This document shows positions 29,280 to 37,788 of a stretch of 64,000 bases of DNA, piece after piece; positions within the stretch are counted from its first letter, which is position 1; each line of letters begins with the position of its first letter. Source of the stretch: Nocardia asteroides. GTDB lineage: Bacteria; Actinomycetota; Actinomycetes; Mycobacteriales; Mycobacteriaceae. The notes beneath the pieces are model-generated. The model had not been told where the DNA came from. It made no database searches and saw nothing but the letters and a program-made list of their open reading frames with translations. A program made the position numbers and the translations under genes. The stretch spans positions 5,756,001 to 5,820,000 of the forward strand of contig NZ_LR134352.1 of the NCBI RefSeq assembly GCF_900637185.1, given 5' to 3'.

Positions 29280-31121
29280 CTATTCGGCCGGAGCAACCGC
29301 GTCATCGAAATGCCGCAGGAGCGCACGGACGTCGGCAGCGTCCATGCCCGCACCTACGGCAGGCTCCTCCTCCAGATCGGCCAGTTGCTGAACATCGGGA
29401 TCATCGAGAATCGCCGCCATGAACCTCAGCTTCGCGTCCAAACGGAGACGCACCACTTCGTCGACGGTGCCGCGAGTGGCGAGGACTGTCACTCGTGTCT
29501 CGGTATCAGGCGCGAGCCCGAGCCGGTGGATGCGATCCAGGCTCTGCAGGAATCGGCCGGCCATGAAGTCCCTGTCGACATAGACCGCGTCGTGGCAGAC
29601 GTGGTGGAGGCTGACACCCTCACCGAGCGTCGCAGGGTTGGAGATGAGGACGTGACAGTCGGGGTCCTCCCGGAATCGCCGCAGCTGCTCGACCCGGTCC
29701 GGAGTGCCGCCGTAAACGGTCGCAGGACCGAAGTTTTCGAGAAGCTTTTCGAGCGTGGTCAAGCTACGGACAAAAGTCGTCCACACCAAGGTCTTCCGGC
29801 CGGCCTGGGCGTTGTCGGCAACGATCTTGACGGTTTCCTGGTACTTGGGTGACAACTCGATGCTTGGAAGATTCTGGAACAGATCGAAGAGCGAATCGCC
29901 CGGCGAAGGCTGCAACGGCGGGAGCTGGTACTCCAGTGGCTCATATCGGCTGGCGCCTTCGAGCAGCAGCGCCGGACTCGTCGCGGCCATCAGCATGCGC
30001 AGCATCGCCCGGCCGAGTGCCTCGATGCTTCCTCGCGAACTCTCGGCACGTGCGGTGTAGTTGCCTTTGAGCGCTTCATAGACCTCCGCATGGATTGGGG
30101 GCATGTCCACGTACCTGATCCGTGGCTCGAACGGAGGCAGCCCGAGTTCATCCTTCGTCGTGCGGGTGAACAGCGGACGGAGCACGGCACTGGCCCGCGC
30201 GAGATCACCACCGCCGACAGCCTCGATCACCGCCCGTTTACCGTGGCCCGGCCACACGAACGACAGCAGGCTCTCCAAGTCACGGGCGCCGTTCGGTGCC
30301 GGCGTTCCGGTCAGAATCAGGCGACGATTCGCCAACGGGCCGAGGGCAAGAGCCGCCGAGCCGTACGTGCCCCGCGCGCCCAATTTGATCCGGTGCGCCT
30401 CGTCCAGCACGATCATCGAAGGCTTGGCCCGGAGCCAGTTCGCCAGGGTATCCAGCGAACGATCCAGGCGTTCGTAATTCACGATGCAGAGTTCCGCAAG
30501 CGGATCGGTGGAGCGACCGGTTACGGCGCTGCGCAGCGGCTCCGCAAAGCAGTACGAACTCTCGTACTCCCAGGACTCGTATGCCGACTTCGGACCCACG
30601 ACGAGCAGCCGCTCCGCCTCACCGCGAGCACGTGCCGCTGCGTATACGGCTAGGGCCACACGGGTTTTGCCGGCACCGGGAACACTGAAATTTGCTCCGT
30701 GCCGTAACGACAGGAGCCTGGCGATGTCTCGTTGCTGGAACGAAGTGAGCTCACCGGTCCAGTCGCTGCCGAGCAAACCGACGACCGATTCCGGATAAAC
30801 GACGTCCGCCGAGTCCTCGGTTGCCCCATCGAGGTTGCGCTCGACGGCCTCGGTGTCGTCAAGGACACCGGTGACAAGAACTCTCAGGTCGTCGGCCCAC
30901 TCCACATCAGGATGGGTCCAGCTAGCCAGCTCCCCCAGGTTGACGAGAAAGTCATCGAGATCGACTTCCGCAGACAGGGGACCTCTCGCGCCGGAAGTGC
31001 TGAGCCGGGCTGCCAGCTGCTGAAACTCACGCTGGAAGTCAGGTGTCGTAAGAAGTTCCACGCGCATCCGGGTCATCCCGAACCGCAGGCGAAGTGAGGG
31101 ATTATTCTGAACGTTGGCCAT
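29280..31121 (-). CDS. SNF2-type DEAD/DEAH helicase-like ATPase
   Basis: A 613-residue superfamily 2 ATPase. Motifs are Q-like FQQRDIARLL (about residues 128-137), Walker A SVPGAGKTRVAL (about 145-156), Walker B VLDEAHRIK (about 237-245), LTGTPAPNG (about 270-278), and motifs V-VI LGEGVSLHH and LDRIHRLG (about 508-530). It lacks a recognisable extra nuclease or target domain; the first 125 residues and last 60 are not assignable. The start lies 2 bases beyond the ParB-like stop, so the two are coupled. In the three-gene operon it probably supplies DNA translocation or remodelling. No DrmA or Z1-type features were seen. Confidence 0.9.
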   Translation of the reverse strand: MANVQNNPSLRLRFGMTRMRVELLTTPDFQREFQQLAARLSTSGARGPLSAEVDLDDFLVNLGELASWTHPDVEWADDLRVLVTGVLDDTEAVERNLDGATEDSADVVYPESVVGLLGSDWTGELTSFQQRDIARLLSLRHGANFSVPGAGKTRVALAVYAAARARGEAERLLVVGPKSAYESWEYESSYCFAEPLRSAVTGRSTDPLAELCIVNYERLDRSLDTLANWLRAKPSMIVLDEAHRIKLGARGTYGSAALALGPLANRRLILTGTPAPNGARDLESLLSFVWPGHGKRAVIEAVGGGDLARASAVLRPLFTRTTKDELGLPPFEPRIRYVDMPPIHAEVYEALKGNYTARAESSRGSIEALGRAMLRMLMAATSPALLLEGASRYEPLEYQLPPLQPSPGDSLFDLFQNLPSIELSPKYQETVKIVADNAQAGRKTLVWTTFVRSLTTLEKLLENFGPATVYGGTPDRVEQLRRFREDPDCHVLISNPATLGEGVSLHHVCHDAVYVDRDFMAGRFLQSLDRIHRLGLAPDTETRVTVLATRGTVDEVVRLRLDAKLRFMAAILDDPDVQQLADLEEEPAVGAGMDAADVRALLRHFDDAVAPAE

Positions 31122-31123
31122 TA

Positions 31124-32551
31124 CTACCGAGGCCCGTTTTCCACCGCGGTGGCGAGCCAGTCGAGCCCGCTACCAGGAATCTTGACCGATCGCTGCGCCT
31201 CGATCGCAAGCTGTTCGAGTACGGCATGTACCTGAATCAGTGCATCGTCGAACGCGTCTTCGTCGAGACTCGAGTTGCCTCTCGCCAGCACAACATCGTT
31301 GACAGCCTGCTCGAGATCCTTACAGGCCGCTACGACACGATCAGGAGCCGCGAGGCGCTTCTTCCGGAGCATCGCGTCCCGGCCTGCGACGGTGATGGCG
31401 TCGTCGAAGGCTGACCGGTAGGACGAAATCAATTTACTCGCAGCAGTTTTGGCAAGTTCCCCGACCGCGTCACCAGCAGATTCGACAGCTTTCGCCTGCA
31501 GAAGCTTGTCGGTAATTGATCGTGCCACTGCAACTTGGTCCCCGACTGACTTAACGCTACGTCCCAAACCTGGGATTGCAAGAGCCGTTTCGGCGACCGA
31601 CTCCGTTCGCCCGTATTCATCGATCAGCCCCTTGTCAAGATACCGTTCCTGAAAATCGGTTCCGACGAACCGGACATCGGTTTTGGCGTACTCCAGCACG
31701 ATCGCAGCGATCCGGGACTCCTTCAGCACCTCCGCTCGCTCCTTGTTCTTCTTGAGCTCTTCGCGATACACCCGGTACAGCTCCTCAAGCTTCGTTTTGG
31801 ACTGTTCGAAGTCCACGAGGCGCATCGCCTCCTGTCCAGTGGTACGACTGCGTGTGATGCAGTTCCGCAACTCAGCCAGAATCCAGAAGTCTCTCTCGCA
31901 GACCTGCGTTGTTGTATGGAACTCCCTCGCGATAACCGAGATAGGGCGCTGAAGCTGGTCGCGCTGTTCCTCCAGAGCCAGGAGGTGGTTAATGTACGAG
32001 TATTCACGCCGTTCGTCATGCCGCAACTGCAGGGAGACCTCGACCGCGTTGATATCGTCCCAGGTGCACGATGCCGGCAAAACCCCAACGCGCATGCTGG
32101 TGGCAGTTCCCCCTTCACGCAGAGCAGCACAACGAGTGTTTCCGTTAACTAGGACACCGTCGCGCGTGATCAGTCCGGGTTCAATCTGGCCGAACTCTTC
32201 GAGATGCTTCGCGAGCTTGTCGAAATCGTTGTCTCGCTGCTTCGGATCCGCAGGCCGACGGGTGAGTAGATGCTTCAGGTAATCCTGGCTCTCCTGACTC
32301 CAGGGATCAGCTGACAGCGCCGCGTCGCGGACCCGGTCCAGACTGCGCTGCGCACGAATCCGATGCGTACCGGGGTTGTAATACAGCGCGTTGAGTGGCA
32401 TGTCGATGACCTGGACATGCAGCGGTGCATCACGCCACTCCAGCGTCAGGGTCTCAGCGACACCGCCGTTGTGGTCGAGGTCGCCGAGCCGCTGCGCGAC
32501 CATTGCACGAACAGCTTCCGCAGTGGGGGGAACACCAAAGTCTGTGAACAT
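31124..32551 (-). CDS. ParB/Srx-like domain protein
   Basis: A 475-residue protein. A ParB/sulfiredoxin-type fold occurs in residues about 50-165: LNALYYNPGTHRIRAQ, then after an insert FDKLAKHLEEFGQIEPGLITRDGVLVNGNTRCAALREG, matching the family's L-x3-GQ-x2-P-G-x5-G-V-L-V-x-G-N-x-R pattern. Such domains bind CTP or act as nucleases/NTPases. The rest is helical and charged, with possible coiled coil near residues 240-300 (KTKLEELYRVYREELKKNKERAEVL). I prefer ATG at 32551, with a long open extension upstream lacking protein-like character. Middle gene of the HNH-like/ParB/SNF2 operon. Confidence 0.85.
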   Translation of the reverse strand: MFTDFGVPPTAEAVRAMVAQRLGDLDHNGGVAETLTLEWRDAPLHVQVIDMPLNALYYNPGTHRIRAQRSLDRVRDAALSADPWSQESQDYLKHLLTRRPADPKQRDNDFDKLAKHLEEFGQIEPGLITRDGVLVNGNTRCAALREGGTATSMRVGVLPASCTWDDINAVEVSLQLRHDERREYSYINHLLALEEQRDQLQRPISVIAREFHTTTQVCERDFWILAELRNCITRSRTTGQEAMRLVDFEQSKTKLEELYRVYREELKKNKERAEVLKESRIAAIVLEYAKTDVRFVGTDFQERYLDKGLIDEYGRTESVAETALAIPGLGRSVKSVGDQVAVARSITDKLLQAKAVESAGDAVGELAKTAASKLISSYRSAFDDAITVAGRDAMLRKKRLAAPDRVVAACKDLEQAVNDVVLARGNSSLDEDAFDDALIQVHAVLEQLAIEAQRSVKIPGSGLDWLATAVENGPR

Positions 32552-32607
32552 TTCTGCAGTCTCTCTCGATAAAATCTGGTGGACTTGGGGCCGGAGCGCC
32601 GCTGCGT

Positions 32608-33282
32608 TTACTTCAAGCGGTCCCGAACTTCGTCCCTCGACTCCGCGGGGAGCGTCCGGTACAACCCCCACAGGTCTTCGGCCTCGCTGAAACCACGCGC
32701 ATCCCGCTCGATCCACTGGCTCAGCATCTGCTTCTCATAGGCCGGCAGCTTATCGACTCTGTCCAGTACATCGCCGAGGTCCGCGACCGAGTCACGACCC
32801 CCGATGCGGCATCGACTGCACTCGAGGACCATCTGTACCGTCGTGTCGCCATTGGGGAGCCTCACTGCACGGCGGGCAACGTCGAGCTGCGACGAGACGT
32901 AGGTGCCGGCGTAGGTCTCACCCGGACCGATACCGCATGAACGGCACTTGCGTCCGTCCTTCACCATTACCTCGAAGCGTTCGGCCGCGGTGATCGTGGC
33001 ACCAGCGGGCCGCGTCGCCTTACCCGGTTCCCACACCGCTACGCCCTGTTTGACGAACCGCTGCTCATGCGGGCCCAGGGACGCGTCTTCGCGGTTGGTA
33101 TCGATCCGCCACCCGAAGTCACGGAGATCCCGCATCCGCCGGTCGACCTGAGACTTGCCCGGAAACGCATCTCTCAGCTGACCCTTCGTGAAGAGTTCAC
33201 CGACCCCGACCTCGTGCACCAACCACAGCGCACAGGCTTTCATGGTTCCGAGCTTCGGGTCGTTCCAGGCAGGCATAGCCAT
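32608..33282 (-). CDS. winged-helix plus degenerate HNH/zinc-finger protein
   Basis: A 224-residue protein. The N-terminal half (about 1-85) looks like a winged helix (LFTKGQLRDAFPGKSQVDRRMRDLRDFGW) seen in some HNH restriction proteins. The C-terminal half has two C-x2-C knuckles, CRSCG (about residue 113) and CSRCR (about 151), spaced as in HNH nucleases, but where the HNH His-containing strand should be there is QLDVARRAV; no catalytic His pair is visible. It may be an inactive HNH used for DNA binding. GAGGA supports ATG at 33282. First gene of the operon, 56 bases before the ParB-like gene. Confidence 0.75.
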   Translation of the reverse strand: MAMPAWNDPKLGTMKACALWLVHEVGVGELFTKGQLRDAFPGKSQVDRRMRDLRDFGWRIDTNREDASLGPHEQRFVKQGVAVWEPGKATRPAGATITAAERFEVMVKDGRKCRSCGIGPGETYAGTYVSSQLDVARRAVRLPNGDTTVQMVLECSRCRIGGRDSVADLGDVLDRVDKLPAYEKQMLSQWIERDARGFSEAEDLWGLYRTLPAESRDEVRDRLK

Positions 33283-33385
33283 CAGCAATCTGTCCTCTCG
33301 GGTCGATGTACCAGGACGAGATCGCCGATCTGGATCGGTCCAGCGGCCTGGCCCCATCAACTCAACAGCACGATCTGACGCATGG

Positions 33386-33439
33386 AAAGTCATCTGCTGT
33401 CCTGACTTTACAGCCGGATATGCACGGGAAAGTCAGGAC
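33386..33439. promoter_or_regulatory. inverted-repeat operator, HNH-like/HTH intergenic
   Basis: Three copies of one motif: AAAGTCA at 33386-33392, GTCCTGACTTT at 33399-33409 and its exact complement AAAGTCAGGAC at 33429-33439. The 11-base arms are 19 bases apart. The cluster lies between divergent genes (HNH-like at 33282, HTH gene at 33477), so it probably controls the operon and the HTH gene together. Confidence 0.65.
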
Positions 33440-33476
33440 ACCCGACCTGTTTACCTGCCGGGTTCCGACGATCACA

Positions 33477-34313
33477 ATGGATTCGGTCGTGCGCCATCCG
33501 TCCCGGGGGAGACCTGAATTGATCAAGTGCTCGGACTACGAATTCGACCATGCGTGGTCATCCGGCCAGCGCCGGTTCTACTTCGAAGTACGCAAGTTGA
33601 TGTGCTGTACACGCAAGTCTCATCGTGAGCTGAGCAGGGGCGCTGAAATCAGTAAGGACTCAGTGCTGAGGTTGCTCGCTGGCCAGTACAGGTTCGGTCC
33701 ACGAGAGTCGACGCTGAGGCAGATCTACAAATTCGCCACGTCGACGATCGACAGAGACCTCGGGCTCATCGCCTGGGAGCACCTTGTCGAACTTCGCCTC
33801 GAGATCGCTGGCAGATCGGGTGGCTATGCCACCACCGCTCCGCTGCTGGCCGCGGTCGCCTGCCCCCAATGCAGGACAGCTTTTCCTTCGGAGCCGGCTG
33901 AATCGACCGTCCTGGATACCGACGCGGGGGAAATCGCGGTCGGCGTCGATGTGCCGGTCCCCCTGTGCGAAGGGGACCGGCACATCGACGCCGACATCGC
34001 GTGGCCGAGCCGCGGACTTCTGTGGCCGCCGGCATCCGACCTCGCGGGCTTCATCGTGGCCGGCCAGCTCGAGAGTTCGAGCCGCCTGATTCATCACGTC
34101 GGGACTGACGCCACGCCGGAAGAAGCTGCCAGCGCGGTCATCGCCTGCCGTGATCTGGAGCTGCTGGATGCTGTAGACGCGATCATCAGTTATGCGGGAC
34201 TGCGGGCGGATCGCGAGATACTCCAAATCCTCCGTCCACTGCTGCATCACGAACGGCTCGCTGACGCCGACGCGCTTCTGAACCGAGCACTTTCCAGCGG
34301 CGGGCAACGGTAG
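33477..34313 (+). CDS. HTH-containing protein, likely regulator of adjacent operon
   Basis: A 278-residue protein. Residues about 48-85 (SHRELSRGAEISKDSVLRLLAGQYRFGPRESTLRQIYKF) resemble a lambda-repressor/XRE-type helix-turn-helix. The middle has CPQC (about 130) followed by a segment encoded by a perfect 24-base-arm palindrome (VGVDVPVPLCEGDRHIDAD); the C-terminal third is helical. I chose the ATG at 33477, which places the HTH near the N-terminus; an open stretch upstream overlaps the operator. It is divergent from the HNH-like/ParB/SNF2 operon and I infer it regulates it. No close family recognised. Confidence 0.68.
   Translation: MDSVVRHPSRGRPELIKCSDYEFDHAWSSGQRRFYFEVRKLMCCTRKSHRELSRGAEISKDSVLRLLAGQYRFGPRESTLRQIYKFATSTIDRDLGLIAWEHLVELRLEIAGRSGGYATTAPLLAAVACPQCRTAFPSEPAESTVLDTDAGEIAVGVDVPVPLCEGDRHIDADIAWPSRGLLWPPASDLAGFIVAGQLESSSRLIHHVGTDATPEEAASAVIACRDLELLDAVDAIISYAGLRADREILQILRPLLHHERLADADALLNRALSSGGQR
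33939..33995. repeat. perfect 24-bp-arm palindrome inside the HTH gene
   Basis: Left arm 33939-33962 (GTCGGCGTCGATGTGCCGGT...) and right arm 33972-33995 are exact complements, with a 9-base loop. The arms encode VGVDVPVP and GDRHIDAD in frame. Both strands are open through it. It may be a palindromic insertion element in frame or a strong hairpin in the mRNA. Confidence 0.8.
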
Positions 34314-34560
34314 GAACCACTTTGCTGGTCCGAGCCATGAGCCGCAGAACCCTTTGGTTGGGTTGACAACAGCGGAGAGAGGCGGGGTGTTTGAAGATCG
34401 CGCCGTGTTGAGGTGCGCGGTCAGGGATTCGGCAACGGAGTCGGCCGAATATCCCAGGGCGCCAGCGATGCCGCGGGCGGTGCCAGCTGATGCCGCTGAA
34501 GAAGAGGTCGCGGTGGCCGGCCCGCAAGCGGCATGGGAGTAGGTGTTCGGACAGGAGAAT

Positions 34561-35307
34561 CTAGCTGGGGGGTGCGGGTGGGGTGAGGGCAGAACACAGC
34601 CGGCCGATTGGGACGACCGCGTGAGTGTTCCACCGATAGCTGTGGCCTTCTCGGCGGAGCACCACCAGTTCGACGCGGGCGACGTGCACGGTGACGGGAT
34701 CGGTATTGCGCAGTGCGGCAACTGTTTCGATGAGTTCGGCAGCGGGGCGGTCGGTGTTGTTGTAGGCGATGCCGAGGTGGGGGCGGAAGCGGTTGCAGCG
34801 GGTAGCCGCGGTGGGGGCGAAGCTCGGGATCGATTCGGCTGTGGCTGTCACGAGGAGCTGATGCAGCTCGAGGAGTGGGTCCCATGGGGAGACCGAGAGG
34901 CGGACGGCGCTGCGGGAGCCGGTGAGGGGGCCGCAGGTGAGGTCGAAGGGGCGCAGGTCGGCGAGGCGGTCCTGGGCGAGGGGGATCAGGTTGTCGATCT
35001 GGGTGTCGGTGACGGTGGTCGTGCTGCCGATTCCCGTGAGGGTGAGGTGCAGGGCGTCGAGGGGGACGGGGTCCAGTGCTGGGTGTGTCAGTTTGTGCTG
35101 GTAGTCGGCGGTGAGTTCGCGGAGGGCGGGGTCGTCGAGGGTGAGGTACCAGTAGCACCCGGTGTGGCCTGGAGCCCATTGCTTCACCGACCAGTGGTCG
35201 CGGAGGTCTTCGACGGTGGTGAAGGCGTTCCAGTCGGAGTGCGCAATGGCCTCGGGGTTCGCGGTGGAATGCGGCAGTGGGGGCGGGAACACACCACTCG
35301 AAGTCAT
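34561..35307 (-). CDS. 2'-5' RNA ligase / phosphodiesterase family protein
   Basis: A 248-residue 2H phosphoesterase. Two H-x-T/S-like motifs are visible: LHLTLTGIG (about residues 91-99) and FRPHLGIAY (about 172-180); the second has HLG rather than HxT/S, so activity may be altered. Members hydrolyse or form 2'-5' phosphodiesters or cyclic phosphates in RNA. The N-terminus (about 1-60) is not part of the core. ATG at 35307; an open stretch continues far upstream but reads as shadow of other genes. It lies alone between the HTH gene and the 35.5 kb pair. Confidence 0.78.
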   Translation of the reverse strand: MTSSGVFPPPLPHSTANPEAIAHSDWNAFTTVEDLRDHWSVKQWAPGHTGCYWYLTLDDPALRELTADYQHKLTHPALDPVPLDALHLTLTGIGSTTTVTDTQIDNLIPLAQDRLADLRPFDLTCGPLTGSRSAVRLSVSPWDPLLELHQLLVTATAESIPSFAPTAATRCNRFRPHLGIAYNNTDRPAAELIETVAALRNTDPVTVHVARVELVVLRREGHSYRWNTHAVVPIGRLCSALTPPAPPS

Positions 35308-35509
35308 GCACGCCTTTCGATTCGGAGTGCTCGGGAGTTTACGGATGTCAAGAGACGAATGCCATGGAAGTTCGTCGGTGGGACGTCGGTTCACATGTAT
35401 TGGTGCCGTTGTTTTCGTTGCTGTGCACAGATATTCGTGAAGTCGCGATCGGGGGCGGAGAGAGGCGGCATGCTCGGGGGCCGAGATCGATGCGTTGTTC
35501 AGGAGCCGT

Positions 35510-35725
35510 ATGAGTGTCCGACGAGAGCCGGAACGTGGGTTGCCCGAGACGCTGCCCGCGTTGGAGCGGTTGCCCGCTGACGAGGCGAGGGATCTGTTCG
35601 AGTTGATGCGGGCGGCGGTGGTGTTCGAGGCCGGGGCGCTGGACAAGTCGATCAACTCGATGCTGGGGGCGTTGCCCCGGCCGTTTCGCGCGGTGACGAA
35701 GAAGATCATGTTCGGCGGGAGATGA
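35510..35725 (+). CDS. small protein, unknown
   Basis: A 71-residue protein with an acidic-basic N-terminus and the segment RDLFELMRAAVVFEAGALDKSINSMLGALPRPFRAVTKKIMFGGR. It has no signal peptide or membrane helix. It overlaps the next gene by 4 bases (ATGA), so the two are translationally coupled and likely form a functional pair. No family is recognised. AGGAG precedes the ATG by about 5 bases. Confidence 0.65.
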   Translation: MSVRREPERGLPETLPALERLPADEARDLFELMRAAVVFEAGALDKSINSMLGALPRPFRAVTKKIMFGGR

Positions 35726-36996
35726 CGGATTTGACGACGCGGGCGCAGTTGATCCTGCTGGCTCGCACGCTGCATGTGCATCCGCAGCGGGTGCAGCATC
35801 TGCGGTATCTGGGGGCGGAGCGGTTGCACGAGTTGCAGCAGCAGATCTCGGGGGTGCTGTTCGATCAGCACACCGAGACGTTTCGGCGGATCAGCGCGCT
35901 GGTGCCGTTCATTCCGTTGTCGATCTCGATTCCGTTGGTGCAGCGGCTGGTTCCGCCGATGACTACGGGACGGGCGGCGGGCGCGGTGGGCGTCGCGCAT
36001 CCGGCCAAGGCGGCCGAGACGTTGGTGATGCTCGATCCCGGATACGCGGCCGATTGCGCGCCGTATCTGGATCCGCGGGCGATCATGGAGCTGGCCGATG
36101 TGGCGGCGCCGGGGCCGGTGGTCGAGATCGTCAACGAGCTGCTGCGGCGATGTGATTACGTCACCGCGGGGCCGTTCCTGTCCTGTGCCACAACGGAATT
36201 GATTGCCGCGGTGGAGGCGGGGGTGCCCGATGACGCGGGGCTGATCCATTCGGCGGCGTATTCGTATGACACCGAGGTGCTCAGCGCGGTGATCCGGCAG
36301 TTGCTCGACGGGCCGCATCGGCGGGTTCCGCGGATGGCGCAGGCGGTGCTGGCGGGGACGCCCGCGCTGCAACACGCGGCGCTGTCGGTGTTCTCGCGGT
36401 GTGCGCCGGATGTGATCAGCCGGGTGGGTGACGTGCTGTTCGGCAATGCCCGGCCCGCCGATGTCGCCGTGCTGGTGCGCAACGCGCTCGGGGCGGACGC
36501 GGTGCCGGAGTTGCTCACCATCGTCGGGCAGCTCACGCCGCTGGGGTTGTGGACGCTGGTCGGGAATCCGGTGTTCGACGATCCGGGGGTGGGTGTGGGG
36601 CTGGTGGCGCCGCTGGACGGGCGCAGCGACGCCGAGAGCTGGCGCGGGTTGTTCACGCTCGCGGCCAGGATGGACGATCGGGTGCGGAGCGTGGTCGGGT
36701 ACGCGCTGGCCGCGCTGTCGGATACGGCGGTGGCGGAGTTGCCGGCCCGGGCGACGGAAACCGGGTGCTGGCCGGCGCTGCTGGATCTGGTGGCGGTCTC
36801 GGGCAACGAAGCGCAGGGGCGGTTCGGGGCGGTGTGGTCGGGGCTCGGGCCCGAGCGGCGGGCGCATCTGCATCGGTGCATTCACGAGCATCAGTACGAC
36901 ACGCGGTTGGCCGAGATCACGGCGATGGTGGCGCCGGTGGAGGTGGATCAGTTGTTCTTCCGCCGGCGGCGGATGCAGCGGTATCGCCAGAGCTGA
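35722..36996 (+). CDS. helical-repeat protein, unknown
   Basis: A 424-residue protein, almost wholly predicted helical from its Ala/Leu/Val pattern. Repeated units of about 40 residues (for example ETLVMLDPGYAADCAPYLDPRAIMELADVA, EVLSAVIRQLL, ALQHAALSVFSRC) suggest an alpha-solenoid such as HEAT-like repeats. There is no catalytic motif. A hydrophobic stretch ALVPFIPLSISIPLVQRLVPP (about residues 60-80) could be membrane-associated. It overlaps the 71-residue gene upstream in ATGA. Found in actinobacteria as far as I recall, without assigned function. Confidence 0.65.
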   Translation: MTDLTTRAQLILLARTLHVHPQRVQHLRYLGAERLHELQQQISGVLFDQHTETFRRISALVPFIPLSISIPLVQRLVPPMTTGRAAGAVGVAHPAKAAETLVMLDPGYAADCAPYLDPRAIMELADVAAPGPVVEIVNELLRRCDYVTAGPFLSCATTELIAAVEAGVPDDAGLIHSAAYSYDTEVLSAVIRQLLDGPHRRVPRMAQAVLAGTPALQHAALSVFSRCAPDVISRVGDVLFGNARPADVAVLVRNALGADAVPELLTIVGQLTPLGLWTLVGNPVFDDPGVGVGLVAPLDGRSDAESWRGLFTLAARMDDRVRSVVGYALAALSDTAVAELPARATETGCWPALLDLVAVSGNEAQGRFGAVWSGLGPERRAHLHRCIHEHQYDTRLAEITAMVAPVEVDQLFFRRRRMQRYRQS

Positions 36997-37005
36997 CCTG
37001 ATGGA

Positions 37006-37605
37006 TCACAGGGAGGGTGGCGGCTCCGCTGTTCGCACGGGTCCAGGCAGTGCGCCACGTGTCACCTGCACGCCGGGAGGCAGCCACGCTCTGTTGCCGG
37101 GTGGAAGTTCACCGCCACGCACCCCGAGATCGGCTCGCGCACAGGCGTAGAAATCGTTGCGCAGACGACCCGCCTCCTCGTACCTGCGTACATACTCGTC
37201 GTGCGACATATCGGTGCCCATTGCGACATAGCCCAGTTCCCACACCGCCTTGTTCCAGCTCCGCGCCGCCGCTACGGCGTCGGTGGATCCGAGCAGCAGA
37301 ACGACCTCCCATTTCAACGACTTCTCCGAGTCCGCTTCGACGAGCGCCACCAGGCCTTCGTCGAGGTCCATCGGTTGTCCGGCGTTGGGAAATCCGCGTG
37401 CGGCCGCCATCCGCTGCGAGATCAACGCATAGCTCTTGAGCGCGTGGGCGAACTCGGTATAGGCGGTCAATCTGCTGTTGTCCCATTTGCTCTGCTCGGC
37501 CCGCCGCCAGCGCGAACGCTCGGTCCAGGTCGCGAAGGCGAAGGTGGTGCCTGCGCCGAGCAGCACGCCGACCATCGTGAGCACTTGCTGCACAACAGGA
37601 TTCAC
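37006..37605 (-). CDS. membrane-anchored protein, unknown
   Basis: A 199-residue protein with one N-terminal membrane helix (about 6-26, VLTMVGVLLGAGTTFAFAT) and a mainly helical cytoplasmic part: ERSRWRRAEQSKWDNSRLTAYTEFAHALKSYA then DEGLVALVEADSEKSLKWEVVLLLGS. Proteins with this layout are widespread in actinobacteria and unassigned; some sit beside conflict systems. The C-terminal 35 residues are Pro/Gly-rich. It converges on the 35722-36996 gene with a 9-base gap. Confidence 0.7.
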   Translation of the reverse strand: MNPVVQQVLTMVGVLLGAGTTFAFATWTERSRWRRAEQSKWDNSRLTAYTEFAHALKSYALISQRMAAARGFPNAGQPMDLDEGLVALVEADSEKSLKWEVVLLLGSTDAVAAARSWNKAVWELGYVAMGTDMSHDEYVRRYEEAGRLRNDFYACARADLGVRGGELPPGNRAWLPPGVQVTRGALPGPVRTAEPPPSL

Positions 37606-37788
37606 TTCTCCATGATGCCCTGACGGGATGACTCCGCGGCGCCCGTTGCCGACCGGCCGTGTAATCGGACGGTGGGTGGGGTAACGGAGTAGAAGCGGCG
37701 GGGGTTTCTCGTGCTGTGGTCGGGGATGCGGGACAGCGGCGCTGACTCGCGGCAGCGTGAGCCGACCAGGAAAGGGCGAGGAGGCCAG

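Noticed and set aside
29280..33282. Reading the operon as DISARM or BREX
   Set aside because: No DrmA/DrmB/PLD gene, no PglZ, no BrxC-like ATPase; the SNF2 protein is much shorter than DrmD.
33306..33476. N-terminal extension of the HTH protein upstream of 33477
   Set aside because: It would run through the inverted-repeat operator and is not protein-like; the ATG at 33477 puts the HTH in its usual place.
34354..34542. 62-codon open frame between the HTH and phosphoesterase genes
   Set aside because: No ribosome site, no family features, and composition unlike neighbouring genes.
34561..36891. Open frame of 776 codons on the - strand covering the helical-repeat protein
   Set aside because: Only its last 248 codons look like a protein (2H phosphoesterase). 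The rest is Arg/Pro/His-rich, as expected from the reverse strand of a G+C-rich gene.
35510..36996. Toxin-antitoxin pair
   Set aside because: The order small-large and ATGA overlap fit, but neither protein has a toxin or antitoxin motif.
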